NCBI GenBank assembly: GCA_958295665.1 | Contig: OY282559.1 | Location: 249,360,764 to 249,424,763 of the forward strand | DNA from: Tipula vernalis | Taxonomy: Eukaryota; Arthropoda; Insecta; Diptera; Tipulidae | Length of the DNA: 64,000 bases | Direction: 5' to 3' | Part shown: piece after piece, positions 23,717-35,167 of the stretch | Numbering within the stretch: position 1 is the first letter of the stretch | How the letters are laid out: each line of letters starts with the position of its first letter | Program-made: the position numbers and the translations under genes | The notes under the pieces: generated by a model | Database searches by the model: none | The model's input: only the letters and a program-made list of their open reading frames with translations | What the model was told of the DNA's origin: nothing

Positions 23717-25425
23717 CCCAAGTAGCACCAAATAACTTTATAGTTTTATAACCCGTTTCCGACGTCGGTACAACGTCACAAATTTCTATAAATTCACTTG
23801 TTTGACATCGAAATAACAATTTTTATTTTTTCGTCGGCACGACCACAATGCGACGTTATATGTTAGCAGCCGCCAGAGCGTTATTTTATATCTACTTGAC
23901 AACTTTTTTTTAACTATTTTCAACTATTGACCGACTAATATGTATTTTATAACCGTGTACCGGTTATTTAGTTATGTTGTTGTATTATGTGGTATTTAAT
24001 GACTACCTAGCAACTTTTTTGTCGTGTAAAAACCAATATCCAACCTAAATATTTTGTTGTTACCTGCACGACCACAAGATAACATTTTTTACTTATGCAT
24101 ACAATTTAGTGAAATAATTGACAAAAAAGATATTTTTTGACCGACATTATTACATCATCGGCAAACAACCTTATTGTGTCATGTCAATGTCAAAAAAGTT
24201 TTTCTGACTTCAACTTCTTTTATCTTCCAAAATAGGTCAATCATAATTTTTGTGTTATACTAAGGATTTAATTAATGAATAATTATCAACATAAATAACA
24301 CAAATGTTTTACGTTTTTGAAGTTTTAATCTGTTTTTTATAATTCGCGAATGTATCATTAAAATCAAATACATTTGTATCCATACAGTCTCCTTTGTCTT
24401 TTTCAGGGAATTTTAAATTAACTATCTCAAGTTTTTCTTTTTTGTTGTTAAGGAATTTTTGGTGAATGCACAACGCTGTTCAATATAACTTATTTGGTGT
24501 GCAAATATCTTTACAGTTGAATTCTTGAAAATTTGGTAATAAAATTAAATAAATCGTCGGGAGAATGACTAGACCGTCGTGACAGTAACTTTTTTAGAAA
24601 TAAAATAACAAATTTGTAATTTTTGAGTCGAATTTGTTATAAATTGGTTATTAATCTAACTTTTTAGTGGTTTAAATATATTTTAATACATAATATGAAG
24701 TTCGCCATTTTTAATTATACATGCATATAAAAATTTGTATTTTTTGAAAATAAAATTCTGATTTTCATACTTCTCATGACTAAATATTATTGTAATATCA
24801 TTATTTTAAAGGTGGAGATTATTTCAATATGGTTTAAATTGATTTTAGAAAATTTTAGTCAACCTAAAATAAAAATATTTTTGAAATAACAGAAATATAT
24901 TTTTAAAAAAGACGAATTTATAAGGCGCATGAGTTTTTAGTTCACTGATAGGTGCACATTTACGATAAAACTTGCTTTGTTTATAAAAATATGTCGTATC
25001 TTGCCAGATTTTTGGGTTATCATTATTACAGGGAATGTGAATATTACATTTACAATTATTATGAAGTAAATTTTCATAAAGTCGTAAATAATGAAATAGA
25101 TGATAAAGGAAATAGACAATTAATTATTATATTTATAAGATAAAAGAAGACAACATGATTATTTATATATTTTATAAAAAATAGTTGTCCTGTCTGCTAA
25201 AATACAAACAAAATAGTGGTCAATATATCTATTGCCTGACTTGTATTCTATGGTCAATTGACAAGTCGGATAATAGTTATTACGACGTTGTTACAACCCA
25301 AAATTTATTCCCCAATAACGTTGTATCTCAGTTGTCATACCATTGTCACAACGTTGGCTAGCCGACCAGTAGTCATTTAGCCAACCACAGTACAACGTTA
25401 TACCAACTCACTCGTGCTACTTGGG
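23717..25425. mobile_element. 1.7-kb non-autonomous TIR element nested in the Tc1
   Basis: Ends are CCCAAGTAGCAC and GTGCTACTTGGG. Both subterminal regions are rich in ACAACGT/ACGTTGT words (GTACAACGTCACAA on the left; ATAACGTTGTATC, CACAACGTTGG and GTACAACGTTATACC on the right), while the middle (23900-25190) is AT-rich and non-coding. No clear target duplication. The superfamily is unknown; clustered subterminal motifs are a known feature of transposase-binding regions in several DNA transposon groups. Confidence 0.75.
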
Positions 25426-25429
25426 ATCA

Positions 25430-26009
25430 GCTAAAAGCTCTTCAAACCATTATACTTCCGCCACCATGTTTAACTCAAGTCATTGTTGGATTTTCGCCAA
25501 ACCTAACTCGCCCATCTGAACCAAAAATGTTAGATTTTCTTCCATCTGAGGGAAAAACATTTTCCCAGAACTCTTCGAGCTCACTCACATATCCCAATGC
25601 ATATTCCAAGCGCTTTAAATATTTTTTTTTGTCGGCAAATACATTTCTTGCGTGTCCCACATCGAAGATACTCTTGTTTATGCAAAATATTACGTATTGT
25701 CTGAGGTTTTATCGCTCCTTTTTTGCGTTGATTAACTTTGGCAGCGATCGTTGGAGCACTTAGTTTTCGATTCTGTTTTATTGCCTTCTCTATTAGATGT
25801 ATTTGAGGTGTGGTCAGCTTTCGGTTGCGACCACGCCCAACAACCATCTCTAGTGATTTGGTTTTTTGGGAGTTCTGGATGATATATTGAATCGAAGATC
25901 ACGGGCGATTAGTTATTTTGGAAATTTTCTGTAAACTTTTACCTTCACTCGTCAATTTAATGATCAATTTTTTAATTTCTACACTATTTTTGGTATGAGA
26001 ATAACACAT
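25430..26009 (-). pseudogene. Tc1-like transposase, N-terminal part
   Basis: Cut-and-paste transposase. ATG at 26009. The first helix-turn-helix segment reads VEIKKLIIKLTSEGKSLQKI, with a stop near 25890. The basic linker is GRGRNRK, then the second HTH (LSAPTIAAKVNQ, 25600-25850). DDE domain entry at 25475-25660 includes RLEYALGYV, EEFWENVFPSDGRKSNIFGSDG and GGSIMV; the first catalytic Asp lies in FPSD. A frame break lies near 25640. The reading frame stops at the border of the nested element. Confidence 0.85.
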
Positions 26010-26390
26010 TTTTAATTAACTGGACAATATTTCATTCGCCATGAAAAAACTACGACTAATTAACTTTTACGCAAAAAAAAATTTCGTAATTTACGGTTAG
26101 TTGAAAATAGGAGTACAACAAATAATAAATTGTTAATGTGCTAGTGTTAATTTTCACAAAAGTGCAAGTGTACGGACAATTATTTGAGATCGTTTTAGGA
26201 TGTTTAAATAGTAAATCATATGAAACGTAAAAGTAAATTAATTTGCTTCATGATAATTATTATTTTCAGGTTGTTAAATGTAATTGGAGTTTAAAAAAAT
26301 AAAAACTGAATTTTTTGTTTGATTTGTAATTGTTTTTTTCATTAATTTTTCTTTAACCGAGGGGTGTACGGACAATTTTTTGAGACAGTG

Positions 26391-26987
26391 TATATTACCT
26401 GTCATTTATATCGCTAACCCCTAGGATCGACCATGTGACATTTTACGCTCAAGGCCTATACAAAAGAAATCCCAGAAACTATATCGAATATCAATCTTTT
26501 AATTTTTGTTGAACGAATTTCGACGTTGAATTTGGTGCAACTGGCGGTATGTAGTATGTTTCAATGGGCCTATTATTTATTTAATTTTACATAAAACCAA
26601 AATGTAAAGCCAATGAACCGCTATTGGTTTAGTCATTTTGACTAATAAAAACTGCCTAAATGTTATCTTTGAAATTAAATTGAATATTGTATTTCTCCTT
26701 AAGGATGTTATTTGAAAAATGTTATCTTTGAAAATGGCATTTAGGCGAATAAGTACATCAAATATATACGTATACGGAAAATTTAGGATTTTATTTTGGA
26801 AAGTATTTCACAGGCATTAAATTTGATAGTGTTAAGAAAAATAGTGTCCGTGGATAAGTATGAAATGTAATTTTGCATTGTTATTGTTAAAAATAAACGA
26901 AATGAGCGCAAATAATTATTAACATGTGTAAATTAATTATGTGAATTTAAATTCATATAATCATACATTTCACTATATTCTTAAAGT
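26391..26987. other. Spacer containing the right copy of the 85-bp direct repeat
   Basis: 26465-26550 repeats 22960-23044. The remainder is AT-rich and non-coding. The word ATGTTATCTTTGAAA occurs twice near 26657 and 26718. Confidence 0.6.
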
Positions 26988-27410
26988 TTATTGTATTATG
27001 CTTGATAACGCAGGTTGTCGAGATATTTTAGCTTGTTCTTCATTAACTCTTTGTTCAATTAAATAGTGTACCATTGTAATGGCATTTGATGGATTAATTA
27101 TTGTAACAATACGATTTCTGGTACCAGGAGTAAATATACCGTTTTTTTTGATATTTGTATATTAGCGCCTGATAAATGTTGTATTTCAATTAAATTACGA
27201 CCAACTGGACCTAGATTAGCGGCTACAGCTATTTCCAGAATACGTATCTACATTTTTAGAATCCTTACTGCTGATCTCTCCTGGCGTTAGTCTTTTATTT
27301 AAAGCACCTAATGTTTGAGCTGCGGCTGCTCCTAATTGTTGTGCTGTTTGTCCACCGCCAGTTTCATATTCTTTTCTTTTTCTTTCGTATTTTGGATGTG
27401 TTGCTTGTTT
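26988..27410 (-). pseudogene. KH-domain segment resembling Pasilla/Nova third KH domain
   Basis: Minus-strand frames read, in order, YERKRKEYETGGGQTAQQLG, AAAAQTLGALNKRLTPGE, SKDSKN, then a KH domain: EIAVAANLGPVGRNLIEIQ, SGANIQIS, TPGTRNRIVTIINPSNAI and YLIEQRVNEEQAKISRQ, ending at TAA (26988-26990). The P-G-T-R-N-R-x-V-T-I block is characteristic of the Nova/Pasilla neuronal splicing-factor KH3. Two 1-nt frame breaks exist, one in an A8 run (27142-27149) and one near 27236. The usual invariant G-x-x-G loop reads GPVG. Could be an exon of a real gene with sequence errors or a retrocopy. The frame upstream of 27410 closes, and no splice site was confirmed. Confidence 0.68.
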
Positions 27411-27632
27411 CTATAATTACTGTTATCCATAGAGAGAGTTTCAGATTGTTTTGTTTGTAAATCTAACCAAACACATGTAAACGCGATCGTATTTCTTACA
27501 ATACACATATTTTTAAAATTAAAAAAATTAAGTTTCAGATTCTTTAACTAAAGTGAATTAAACTTCTTCTAAAATTTTAATAAAGCTAATTGAGTATAAT
27601 TTAATTTAGTTTGGATCCTTTTAAGTTGGTTA
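27411..27632. other. Short spacer
   Basis: AT-rich; no feature recognised. Confidence 0.5.
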
Positions 27633-27887
27633 TGGTCCCTCTCATTATATTATGAATTCATGCGTCCAATTTAAACGTGTTTTATATTGGGGTTTTAAGG
27701 ACTATGGAATACTATAATTATTAAATTTCAAATTAGATTTTGAATATTTTCTGAAATCTAACTAATGATTTTAGAAAATATTCAAAATCTTATTTGAAAT
27801 TTAATTATTATTCCATGGTCCTTAAAACCCCAATATAAAACACGTTTAAATTGGACGCATGAATTCATAATATAATGAGAGGGACCA
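27633..27887. mobile_element. 255-bp hairpin MITE
   Basis: Begins TGGTCCCTCTCATTATATTA and ends with its reverse complement. The arms are about 115 bp, almost perfectly paired, and meet in a short centre around 27760. No coding. The arms are so similar that the copy is probably recent. A target duplication was not established. Confidence 0.85.
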
Positions 27888-28009
27888 ACTATTGCAAAAT
27901 AAAGGGAATAACTTTCCTAAGAGCTCGGAAATGTTGAGATCACCAATTTATAGGTTCCAAATATAAGTAGTTGTACACTACAACTAAATACAGCTGCGAC
28001 AGTCGCGAC

Positions 28010-29430
28010 TGCGTCCCAAGTAACTAATAATAACCCTCAATCTGAGGAAGTAATCAAATCTCTAGCCGAGTCTAGACAAGAAAATAAAGAATTAAATAAA
28101 GCAATTTAATGGATGCAGCACCATATACAACTTCTTGAAGAAAAAGTTAAAAACTTTAAACATAATCTAAAGATGGACTACCAAACTGGTCATGAATATT
28201 CGGTTGAAGTAGAAGCCCTAAACCAAGAAAACAACAACAAAGAAACGGAATGTGCTAACTTAATTGAGTACCAAACCGACGAGGAAGATTTAGAAAGAGA
28301 GACCAATTGGATAATGAAAAAGTCAAAACGGGCTCTAAAAAAGCAAAAAACACAGGAAGCAAATTCTTCCAGTAAAAGGAAAGCTGAGTCGTCCCCAGAA
28401 ATGAACACTAGTGTGAACATATCGGGAGCAAAGGAAAACCAATTACCAACTATCAGCAAGACCAAGAAAGAAAAACCACCTCCACCAATCAATATCACAC
28501 ATGTCAATAAATTTAGCGATATTCAAGCGCTAATGAAAGAAGTGACAGAAAAGGAGTATAAGCTTGTGTCGCTAAACAACAACGTCTGCAGACGGTTATA
28601 GAAAACTTTCAACTGTATTGAATGATAAAGGTCTCCAATGGTATACATATGAAGACAAAAATAGCAGACCCATTAGAGTAGTTGCTAGGGGTCTACATCA
28701 AACATGCACACCAGATGAGATAATTGAAGATCTCAAAAGAAAAAATTTAACGATCTTAGATGCAGTTAATATGTGTAAAACTGAAAGGAAGTCTACCGGC
28801 AAAGGAGGGAGTATAGTTAATATAATAAAGTTACCACTATTCACTCTGACCTTTGCAAACTCAGAGAAAATTGAAAACATATTCAACATTAGGAACATCT
28901 TGGGAAAGGTTGTCCGAATGGAGCCATTGAAAAAGGTAACAGGGATCATACCACAATGCAAAAAGTGTCAGGCATACAACCACACGCAAAACTACTGCAA
29001 TCGTGAAATCAGATGCGTAAAATGTGCGGGAAAGCATGACACTAAAGAATGCATGATAGATAAGAACACTCCAGCAAAATGTGCTAACTGCCAAGGAACC
29101 CATCCTGCTAGCTATAGAGGGTGTGAAGTAGCCAAAACACTGCAAAACATGCGAAATAGGACAAACAAAAACCAGCCAAAAAGAGCAACGAAAGGAAAAG
29201 AAATCCCGACAAAAACTGTCACTACGTTCCATAGTGCGAAAGTGGCAGAGGGATTCACATACTCACAAGCAGCAAGACAAGGTCTACCTGGGCCAACAGA
29301 TCAAAATGTAGGAATTCAATTAACTAATACAACAATGCAAAACACCTTGAATGCTATTGTCAATCGCCTTTCTAAAATAGAAGCAAATATAGAGTTTCTA
29401 AACAAGAGACAAGTTAATCTTGAACAATAA
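28010..29430 (+). pseudogene. Jockey ORF1: gag-like protein with zinc knuckles
   Basis: RNA-binding partner of ORF2. Reading is open from about 28010 (PQSEEVIKSLAESRQENKEL) with a TAA at about 28108, then 28113-28601. A one-base shift near 28600 leads to 28618-29430. The N-terminal part is a coiled-coil-like, Lys/Glu/Ser-rich region; the middle has the PRE_C2HC-type core (RPIRVVARGLHQTCTPDEI); then the knuckles CKKCQAYNHTQNYC, CVKCAGKHDTKEC and CANCQGTHPASYRGC. The C-terminus is basic, then helical. The three-knuckle series is typical of Jockey gag. Confidence 0.88.
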
Positions 29431-29519
29431 GTAGGATATCGAGGAAAAATTAAGGAGATTTCTAGCAAAAAAGTTGCTTTATCTCCTGATCCTTCACTCC
29501 AAAAAAAATTAACAAAACA

Positions 29520-32126
29520 CTAAGAATATTAACCTGGAATACTAATGGACTTGTACAGCATCTTCCAGAGCTAGAAATATTTTTGAATACAGAAAAAATT
29601 GATATATGCTTAATAGTAGAGAGCTTTCACTAGAAAGTCTTATGCAAAAACAAAAGGTTACTCTTGTTACCATTCTATACATCCAGCAGAAAGAGCTAGG
29701 GGTGGAGCAACAATATTCATCAGAGAAAACATCAAACACTTCGAAGATGTTAAACTCGAAATAGAGATAATGCAAATTGTATCACTTAGCGTGCAACTAA
29801 ACAATTACAAGAAGCTGCGGGTTGCTGCGATACCACCAAGGCATCAACTTAAAAAGGATGATTACCTCTCAATGCTCAAAATGATGGGCTCAAATTTCGT
29901 CACAGGAGGAGACTTCAATGCCAAACATACGCGTTGGGGTTCGAGACTAATATAACCTAAAGGTAGAGAACTATTAGAAGCTGGACATCAAATAAACTGC
30001 GAATTTCATTCAAGTGGTATTCCTACTTATTGGCCAACGGATACAAACAAAATACCAGACGTGATTGACTTTTTCATAGCCAGAGGTATTTCAAAAAACT
30101 AAATCCACATCGAAAATAATGAAGGTTTATCCTCGGATCATTCTCCAATCATACTTACGATTAGTGAAACCATAATTGAAAAAGAAAAGCCACCAAGGGT
30201 AACAAGCGGGAAGACCAATTGGCGAAAATTCGCATTGTTAATTGAGAAAAGTATTGATCTTCAAGTTCCAATCAAAAACCGAACATAACTTGAAAGAGAA
30301 GTAGAGCTGCTCATAAACAATATTCAGACCGCAGCATGGGAAAGCACTCCCCCTGCCAAAAATAAACCTCACAAGAATAAAACAAATACACAGGAAATAA
30401 GAAATCTGGTCAGAGAAAAGAGGAAAGCTCGCAAAATCTGGCATAGAAATCGAGCACTGGAGAGCAAAACTATCTTCATTCAGCTCAAAAACAAGCTGCA
30501 GAAGTTAATAGAAGAAACCAAAGCGGTAAGCTTTAACAAATATTTAATAAATCTTTCTGGCCACAAGGAAAGCGATTACTCTTTATGGAAAGCTACAAAG
30601 GGACTAAAGAGACCAAAAGAGCAGGTGCCGCCAATTAAAAAAGCAGATGGTACTTGGGCCAAAAGCCCCAAAGATAAAGCTGATCTTTTTGCTGAACGAC
30701 GGGAAAAGACGTTCTAACCTTTGACTAGACAAACAGCAGATGAAAATACCTTTCCAATGCAAAAAGAAGATGAGTTAGACATACAACCAGTTACAATGAA
30801 AGAACTCAAAAATGAAATCAAACATAACCTAAATGCAAAAAAGGCTCCTGGATACGATCTTATTACAGGAAAAGTTATTAAAAATATACCAGGAAAATGT
30901 CTTAAGAAGTTGCTACACATAATTAACGCAGCTTTTAGAATGAAATATGTTCCTCAGCAGTGGAAAATAGCAGAAGTTATTTTGATACCTAAGCCTAACA
31001 AGCCACCTAATGAGAAAACGTCATACCTATATCTGTATTGCCATCATTGTCCAAACTCTTCGAAAAATTACTCCTCAAAAGGATGAAACCTCTGATTGAA
31101 GAAAGACACCTGTTACCATCGCATCAATTTGGTTTCAGAGAGAAACACTCCACCATAGAGCAGGTACACAGAGTCACTAACGTGATTGAGAAGACGCTTG
31201 AAAACAAAAAGGTATGTTTTGGAGTTTTCCTTGATGTTGCCCAGGCCTTTGACCGAGTCTGGCATCGAGGACTGGAATATAAACTACATCGCGACCTTCC
31301 AAAGCAGTTCTTTAAGATATTAAAATCATACAATGAAGGGCGATATTTCAGAGTGAAATATGAAGGAGAGTTCTCATCACTCAAGAGAATTAAAGCAGGC
31401 GTACCACAAGGGAGCGTGCTCGGACCAGTCTTTTATTTGCTTTATACGAGAGACATACCTATTACTGGAGAAACGGATATTGCAATCTTTGCGGATGATA
31501 CAGAAATCTTGGCGGTTGGAAGTACAATTTAAGAAGCAACCAGCACACTGTGAATGAGATTGTCCACTGGACAAAAAAATGGAGATTAAAATTGAATGAG
31601 CTAAAATCAATTCACACAACATTCACCTATCTAAAAGTTGATCACTTACCTATTTACATAAATAGGCAGGAAATACCACTTGCGAACACGGAAAAATACC
31701 TAGGTATGACGCTCGACGCCAAGTTAAAATGGAAAGAGCATGTCAAGTAAAAAAGGCAAGAATTGGATATAAAGTTCAGAAAAATGTATTGGCTCATTGG
31801 AAGAAATAGTGAGCTTACCATTCACAATAAGCTGCTTTTATACAGGCAAATACTCAAGCCTGTGTGGAAAAATTATTCAAACGTTCCAGAACAAAGTACT
31901 GCGATTCATTGTCAATGTACCTTGGTATATTAGAAACGATAATCTACATAGGGATCTAAAGATGGAAACCGTCAACGAAGCAATGACAAAAAATGCCAAA
32001 AAATATATCCAGCGTTTACAACTCCATGAAAACACGGATATTCAACATATTGTCAACGACGTCGACAGCGCAGTGACAAGACGGCTAAGGAGAACGAAGC
32101 CGCGTGATTTAGTTCCTCAGGACTGA
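29520..32126 (+). pseudogene. Jockey ORF2: endonuclease and reverse transcriptase, broken
   Basis: Endonuclease from about 29525: ILTWNTNGL, then VTGGDFNAKHTRWGS (about 29905), IPDVIDFF (about 30053) and SSDHSPI (30135). RT from 30721: KAPGYDLI (30841), a shift near 31030 into LPSLSKLFEKLLLKRM, HQFGFREKHST, FLDVAQAFDRVWH (catalytic Asp, about 31230), GVPQGSVLGP and IFADDTEI (about 31487). A stop at 31530 and further shifts separate the thumb region (WTKKWRLKLNELKS, YLGMTLDAKLKWKEH). The end reads RRLRRTKPRDL. At least five disabling changes. No RNase H. Confidence 0.88.
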
Positions 32127-32285
32127 AAGTTGCTGATGTAATTGGAAGATCTGGGCCCACTGGGAATAACTACTGTGTTATAGCCCAACTAACAGAGAAT
32201 TAAAATAAGAAAGAAAAATTGCTAAATGAGTTGTAATAACTTAGTCGTAATATATTAATAAAAAAAAAATAATAATAATAATATA

Positions 32286-33677
32286 ATTTATTTTTACTAA
32301 ATATTTACAGAACTGTTAATTTAGGCAATTTGTTTCGGAGTTTTGGCTGTAATTCATACATATAAATAATGTTTTATTTATTTAGTATTGTACCTAATTA
32401 TAAAATTATTTAAAATTTTTAAATTAGTTTTCTAACTGAGAAGTTAATTTTTGGATTAATTTTTAATTCTATTTATTAATTCATAATTTGTTTCAGAGAT
32501 TTAAATTTAAAATAATTTTTGTGTTTGGCTAAGATGAAGATTTTCATAAGTGCATGATTTGAGAAATGCAATATTGAATTTGAGTGCTAATTAGAATTTT
32601 AGAATACAAAAAATTCAAGCATTCAATGGAAATTTAATTAGTTGACAAGTTTTGTTTTATGTTGTCTGTGCTGTTGCTGAGGTGAGATGGCGTTTTAAGG
32701 GCTATCGCAGTTTATTTGGTGGGGGAGAAAAAAGGAGATTTCTCGATGAGGAGCATGAATTAAAACCTTGGTTTAACGCCGAATTTTAATAATTATAAAC
32801 GCGTAATTCCTTTTTAATTGGACTTCTCTAAATTCACCCCACTGAAATTCAATTTAACACGAATTTTTTTCGACTTTAACATGGCCCACGTATAATATTT
32901 ATAGCAACACCGTTTTATTTTACACATTTTTCGGTTTGCATGGTTGATCATCTGAAAATAATATCTTTTGATACACCGCATACATACATAATATGTACAT
33001 ATATACAAACAAAACTATACGAGCATCTGGATTGTTTTAACAAAATATATCGTAAATCATGTCCATTAATGTTGTTTTTTCCGAATGCTGGAATACGAAC
33101 GTTTATCTCGAAAACAGTAAGGATGCATGTACATACAATACGAATACATATACCGTATATACTATTCTGCATAAAACCACAATCATAAATTATTTCGAAA
33201 TTGTTCATAATCAAAATCAAATTTCTTAACTAAGTTATTAAACGAAAATTAATATCTCGTAGTGTGTCAAATAAAATAACTTCGCATTTTCACCAGAATA
33301 TTGTAAACCACATCATTTTTCGATTTCTAAAATATTTTTGATGAATTTCTTTTTGTTCGTTAACTACTCCTAATTTATCATTTTTGTTTTTACCATTTTT
33401 CATTTAGTGAGAAATGACGACAAAAACATGAATGCTTGCTGATAACAAAATGCGGATGGAATGTGGAATGAAGTGGATTCTCGTCATAACAATAACCTGT
33501 AATTCTTTTGTCGTATCTACGTGTGTACATCATGCACAATTTGCATTGTTCTTACGACACGCTATTTCATGGTTGAAGAATGCTTCGTGATTGGAGTGCT
33601 TGTATAACAGCGTGTTTTATGACAAAAGAGATGAGTTTTAAAGTTGCCTTTAGTCAGTGCCATTGAGTGCATATTTA
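32286..33677. other. Non-coding AT-rich spacer
   Basis: No recognisable gene or repeat. Small open frames around 32814-33220 have no domain features and lie antisense to one another. Confidence 0.6.
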
Positions 33678-35165
33678 TAGGTTTTGCACTCCAAATTCAA
33701 CCTTTTACAAAACATATTCATCCTTTTCCAAATCAAATTCAACTTTATCCAAAAAATAATCATCCTTTTCCAAATCAAATTCGCCTTTATCCAAATCAAA
33801 TTCACCTTTATCCAAAGGAAATTCACCTTTATCCAAAACATATTCATCCTTTTCCAAATCAAATTCAACCGTAGACGATAACCAACAGAATTTATTTAAT
33901 TTAATAAATTTACTGTATTTAAATTCTAGATACAAAATAACAAGTTAATAAAATAAAATAAATAAACTTTTACTGTTATCAAAAATCGCTGTTACCTTAA
34001 TGATTAATTGTTGTTAGTTCATTTTCAATACTTCAATACAATAGTGGTTGCACTCAAAATGCAAAATTACTAATAAATTAAAATCAAATATAATATATAT
34101 AAAAAAAAGTAATAATGAGCAAACCCAACCGTACCAGCGTTGAAAAAAAAATATTTTAATTAAATTTTATGACGAAGGACGTTCCATTAGTGAGTCTGCA
34201 GAAATGGCTGGAATAAATAAAAATACAGCCAAATCAATTATAAGAGATTTTATTGTAATAAAAATGGCGGTGAGATTGTCGAAAAAATACGGTGGCGGAC
34301 GTATCGTAAAATTAAATTCAACAATTTTAAATAAAATTGAGTGCTTAATAGAAGAAAACCCCAGGATTACGCTGAAAAATATTCGCAACAATTATGGAAA
34401 CTGACAACATTGAGTTGTGTACATCTACGATAAGCAACGGTTTAAAACAATTAAAAATAACATTAAAATGTGCTACGAATAACCTTGATCGTCTTAATGC
34501 GGCATCTACAGTTGAGCAACGCAAGATATATGCGATGAATTACGCGCAACATGCTCCACAATCAAGAGAAAATATAATCTTTATTGATGAATCAGGATTC
34601 AACTACCACCTTCGACGAAGCAAGGCGCGATCGCGGATAAATACGGCGGCACATGTAGTAGTGGTTCCTACCGTAAGAGGCCGTAACGTTTCACTCATCG
34701 CTGCCATGAACATAAATGAAGTAGTGCATCACAAAATAATTGGCAACTCGCCAGTTAATTCAAATATATTTTGTGAATTTCTTAATGAATTATGTATTTA
34801 CAAAACTCCGAACTTTATCTATAATAAATGCTTGGTTGGTGCTTGACAATGCAAGAATTCATAAGACGCAGGAAGTTCGTGAGTTTGTGGATCAGTCAGG
34901 CCATCATTTAGTTTTTCTCTCGCCTTACTCGCCCATGCTCAACCCTATTATTATATTATTTATTATAATATTATTAACCAATAAAATGCTTTTATTATGA
35001 ATTTTAATTTGGCAGTTTGAAATTGATTTGGAAAAGGATGATTATTTTTTGGACACAGTTGAATTTGATTTAGAAAAGGATGATTATTTTTTGGAAAAAG
35101 TTGAATTTGATTTGGAAAAGGATGAAAATGTTTTGTAAAAGGTTGAATTTGGAGTGCAAAACCTA
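33678..35165 (+). mobile_element. Mariner/Tc1-superfamily transposon with 21-bp iterated TIRs
   Basis: Ends TAGGTTTTGCACTCCAAATT and its reverse complement, flanked by TA (33676-33677, 35166-35167). Each inverted repeat is largely an array of 21-bp units of the type CCTTTATCCAAATCAAATTCA: eight on the left (33700-33867), six on the right (35018-35143). The transposase lies between them on the plus strand. Confidence 0.9.
34115..34965 (+). pseudogene. Mariner-like DDE transposase, frameshifted
   Basis: Cut-and-paste transposase. ATG at 34115 (MSKPNRTSVEKK), a shift near 34148, then the HTH region (KFYDEGRSISESAEMAGINK), basic linker (KKYGGGRIVKLN) and second helix block (ENPRITLKNIRNN). A further shift near 34395 leads to the catalytic domain: IIFIDESGFNYHLRRS (first Asp), TVRGRNVSLIAAMN, and, after a shift near 34840, LVLDNARIHKT (second Asp) and FLSPYSPMLNPI (the usual Glu follows, but the frame degenerates here). 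The H-L-R-R-S and R-G-R-N-V-S blocks are seen in IS630/Tc1/mariner relatives. About three frameshifts. Confidence 0.87.
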
Positions 35166-35167
35166 TA

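Larger units (their letters stand above)
23046..26390 (-). mobile_element. Tc1-like transposon with IR/DR ends, split by a nested insertion
   Basis: Long terminal inverted repeats (about 225 bp) start CACTGTATCAAAAAATTGTC and end with the reverse complement. TA is duplicated at 23044-23045 and 26391-26392. The motif TTGTCCGTAC occurs at the outer end and again about 200 bp inside (near 23256) on each arm, the IR/DR layout of some Tc1 elements, where the transposase binds both copies. Removing the insertion at 23717-25425 leaves an element of about 1.6 kb, the usual Tc1 size. Confidence 0.92.
27897..32265 (+). mobile_element. Jockey-clade LINE, near full length, defective
   Basis: ORF1 with three CCHC knuckles followed by ORF2 with AP endonuclease and RT but no RNase H, the Jockey arrangement. 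The 3' end has A9 and then (AAT)n repeats at 32258-32285. The 5' limit is set only by the end of the MITE on its left. Stops and frameshifts are spread through both ORFs. Confidence 0.88.

Noticed and set aside
28190..29232. Antisense frames over Jockey ORF1
   Set aside because: Shadows of the real plus-strand gag frame, which has three zinc knuckles.
33644..33935. Overlapping frames on both strands with a 7-residue period
   Set aside because: They are the 21-bp iterons of the mariner-like inverted repeat; no independent protein evidence.
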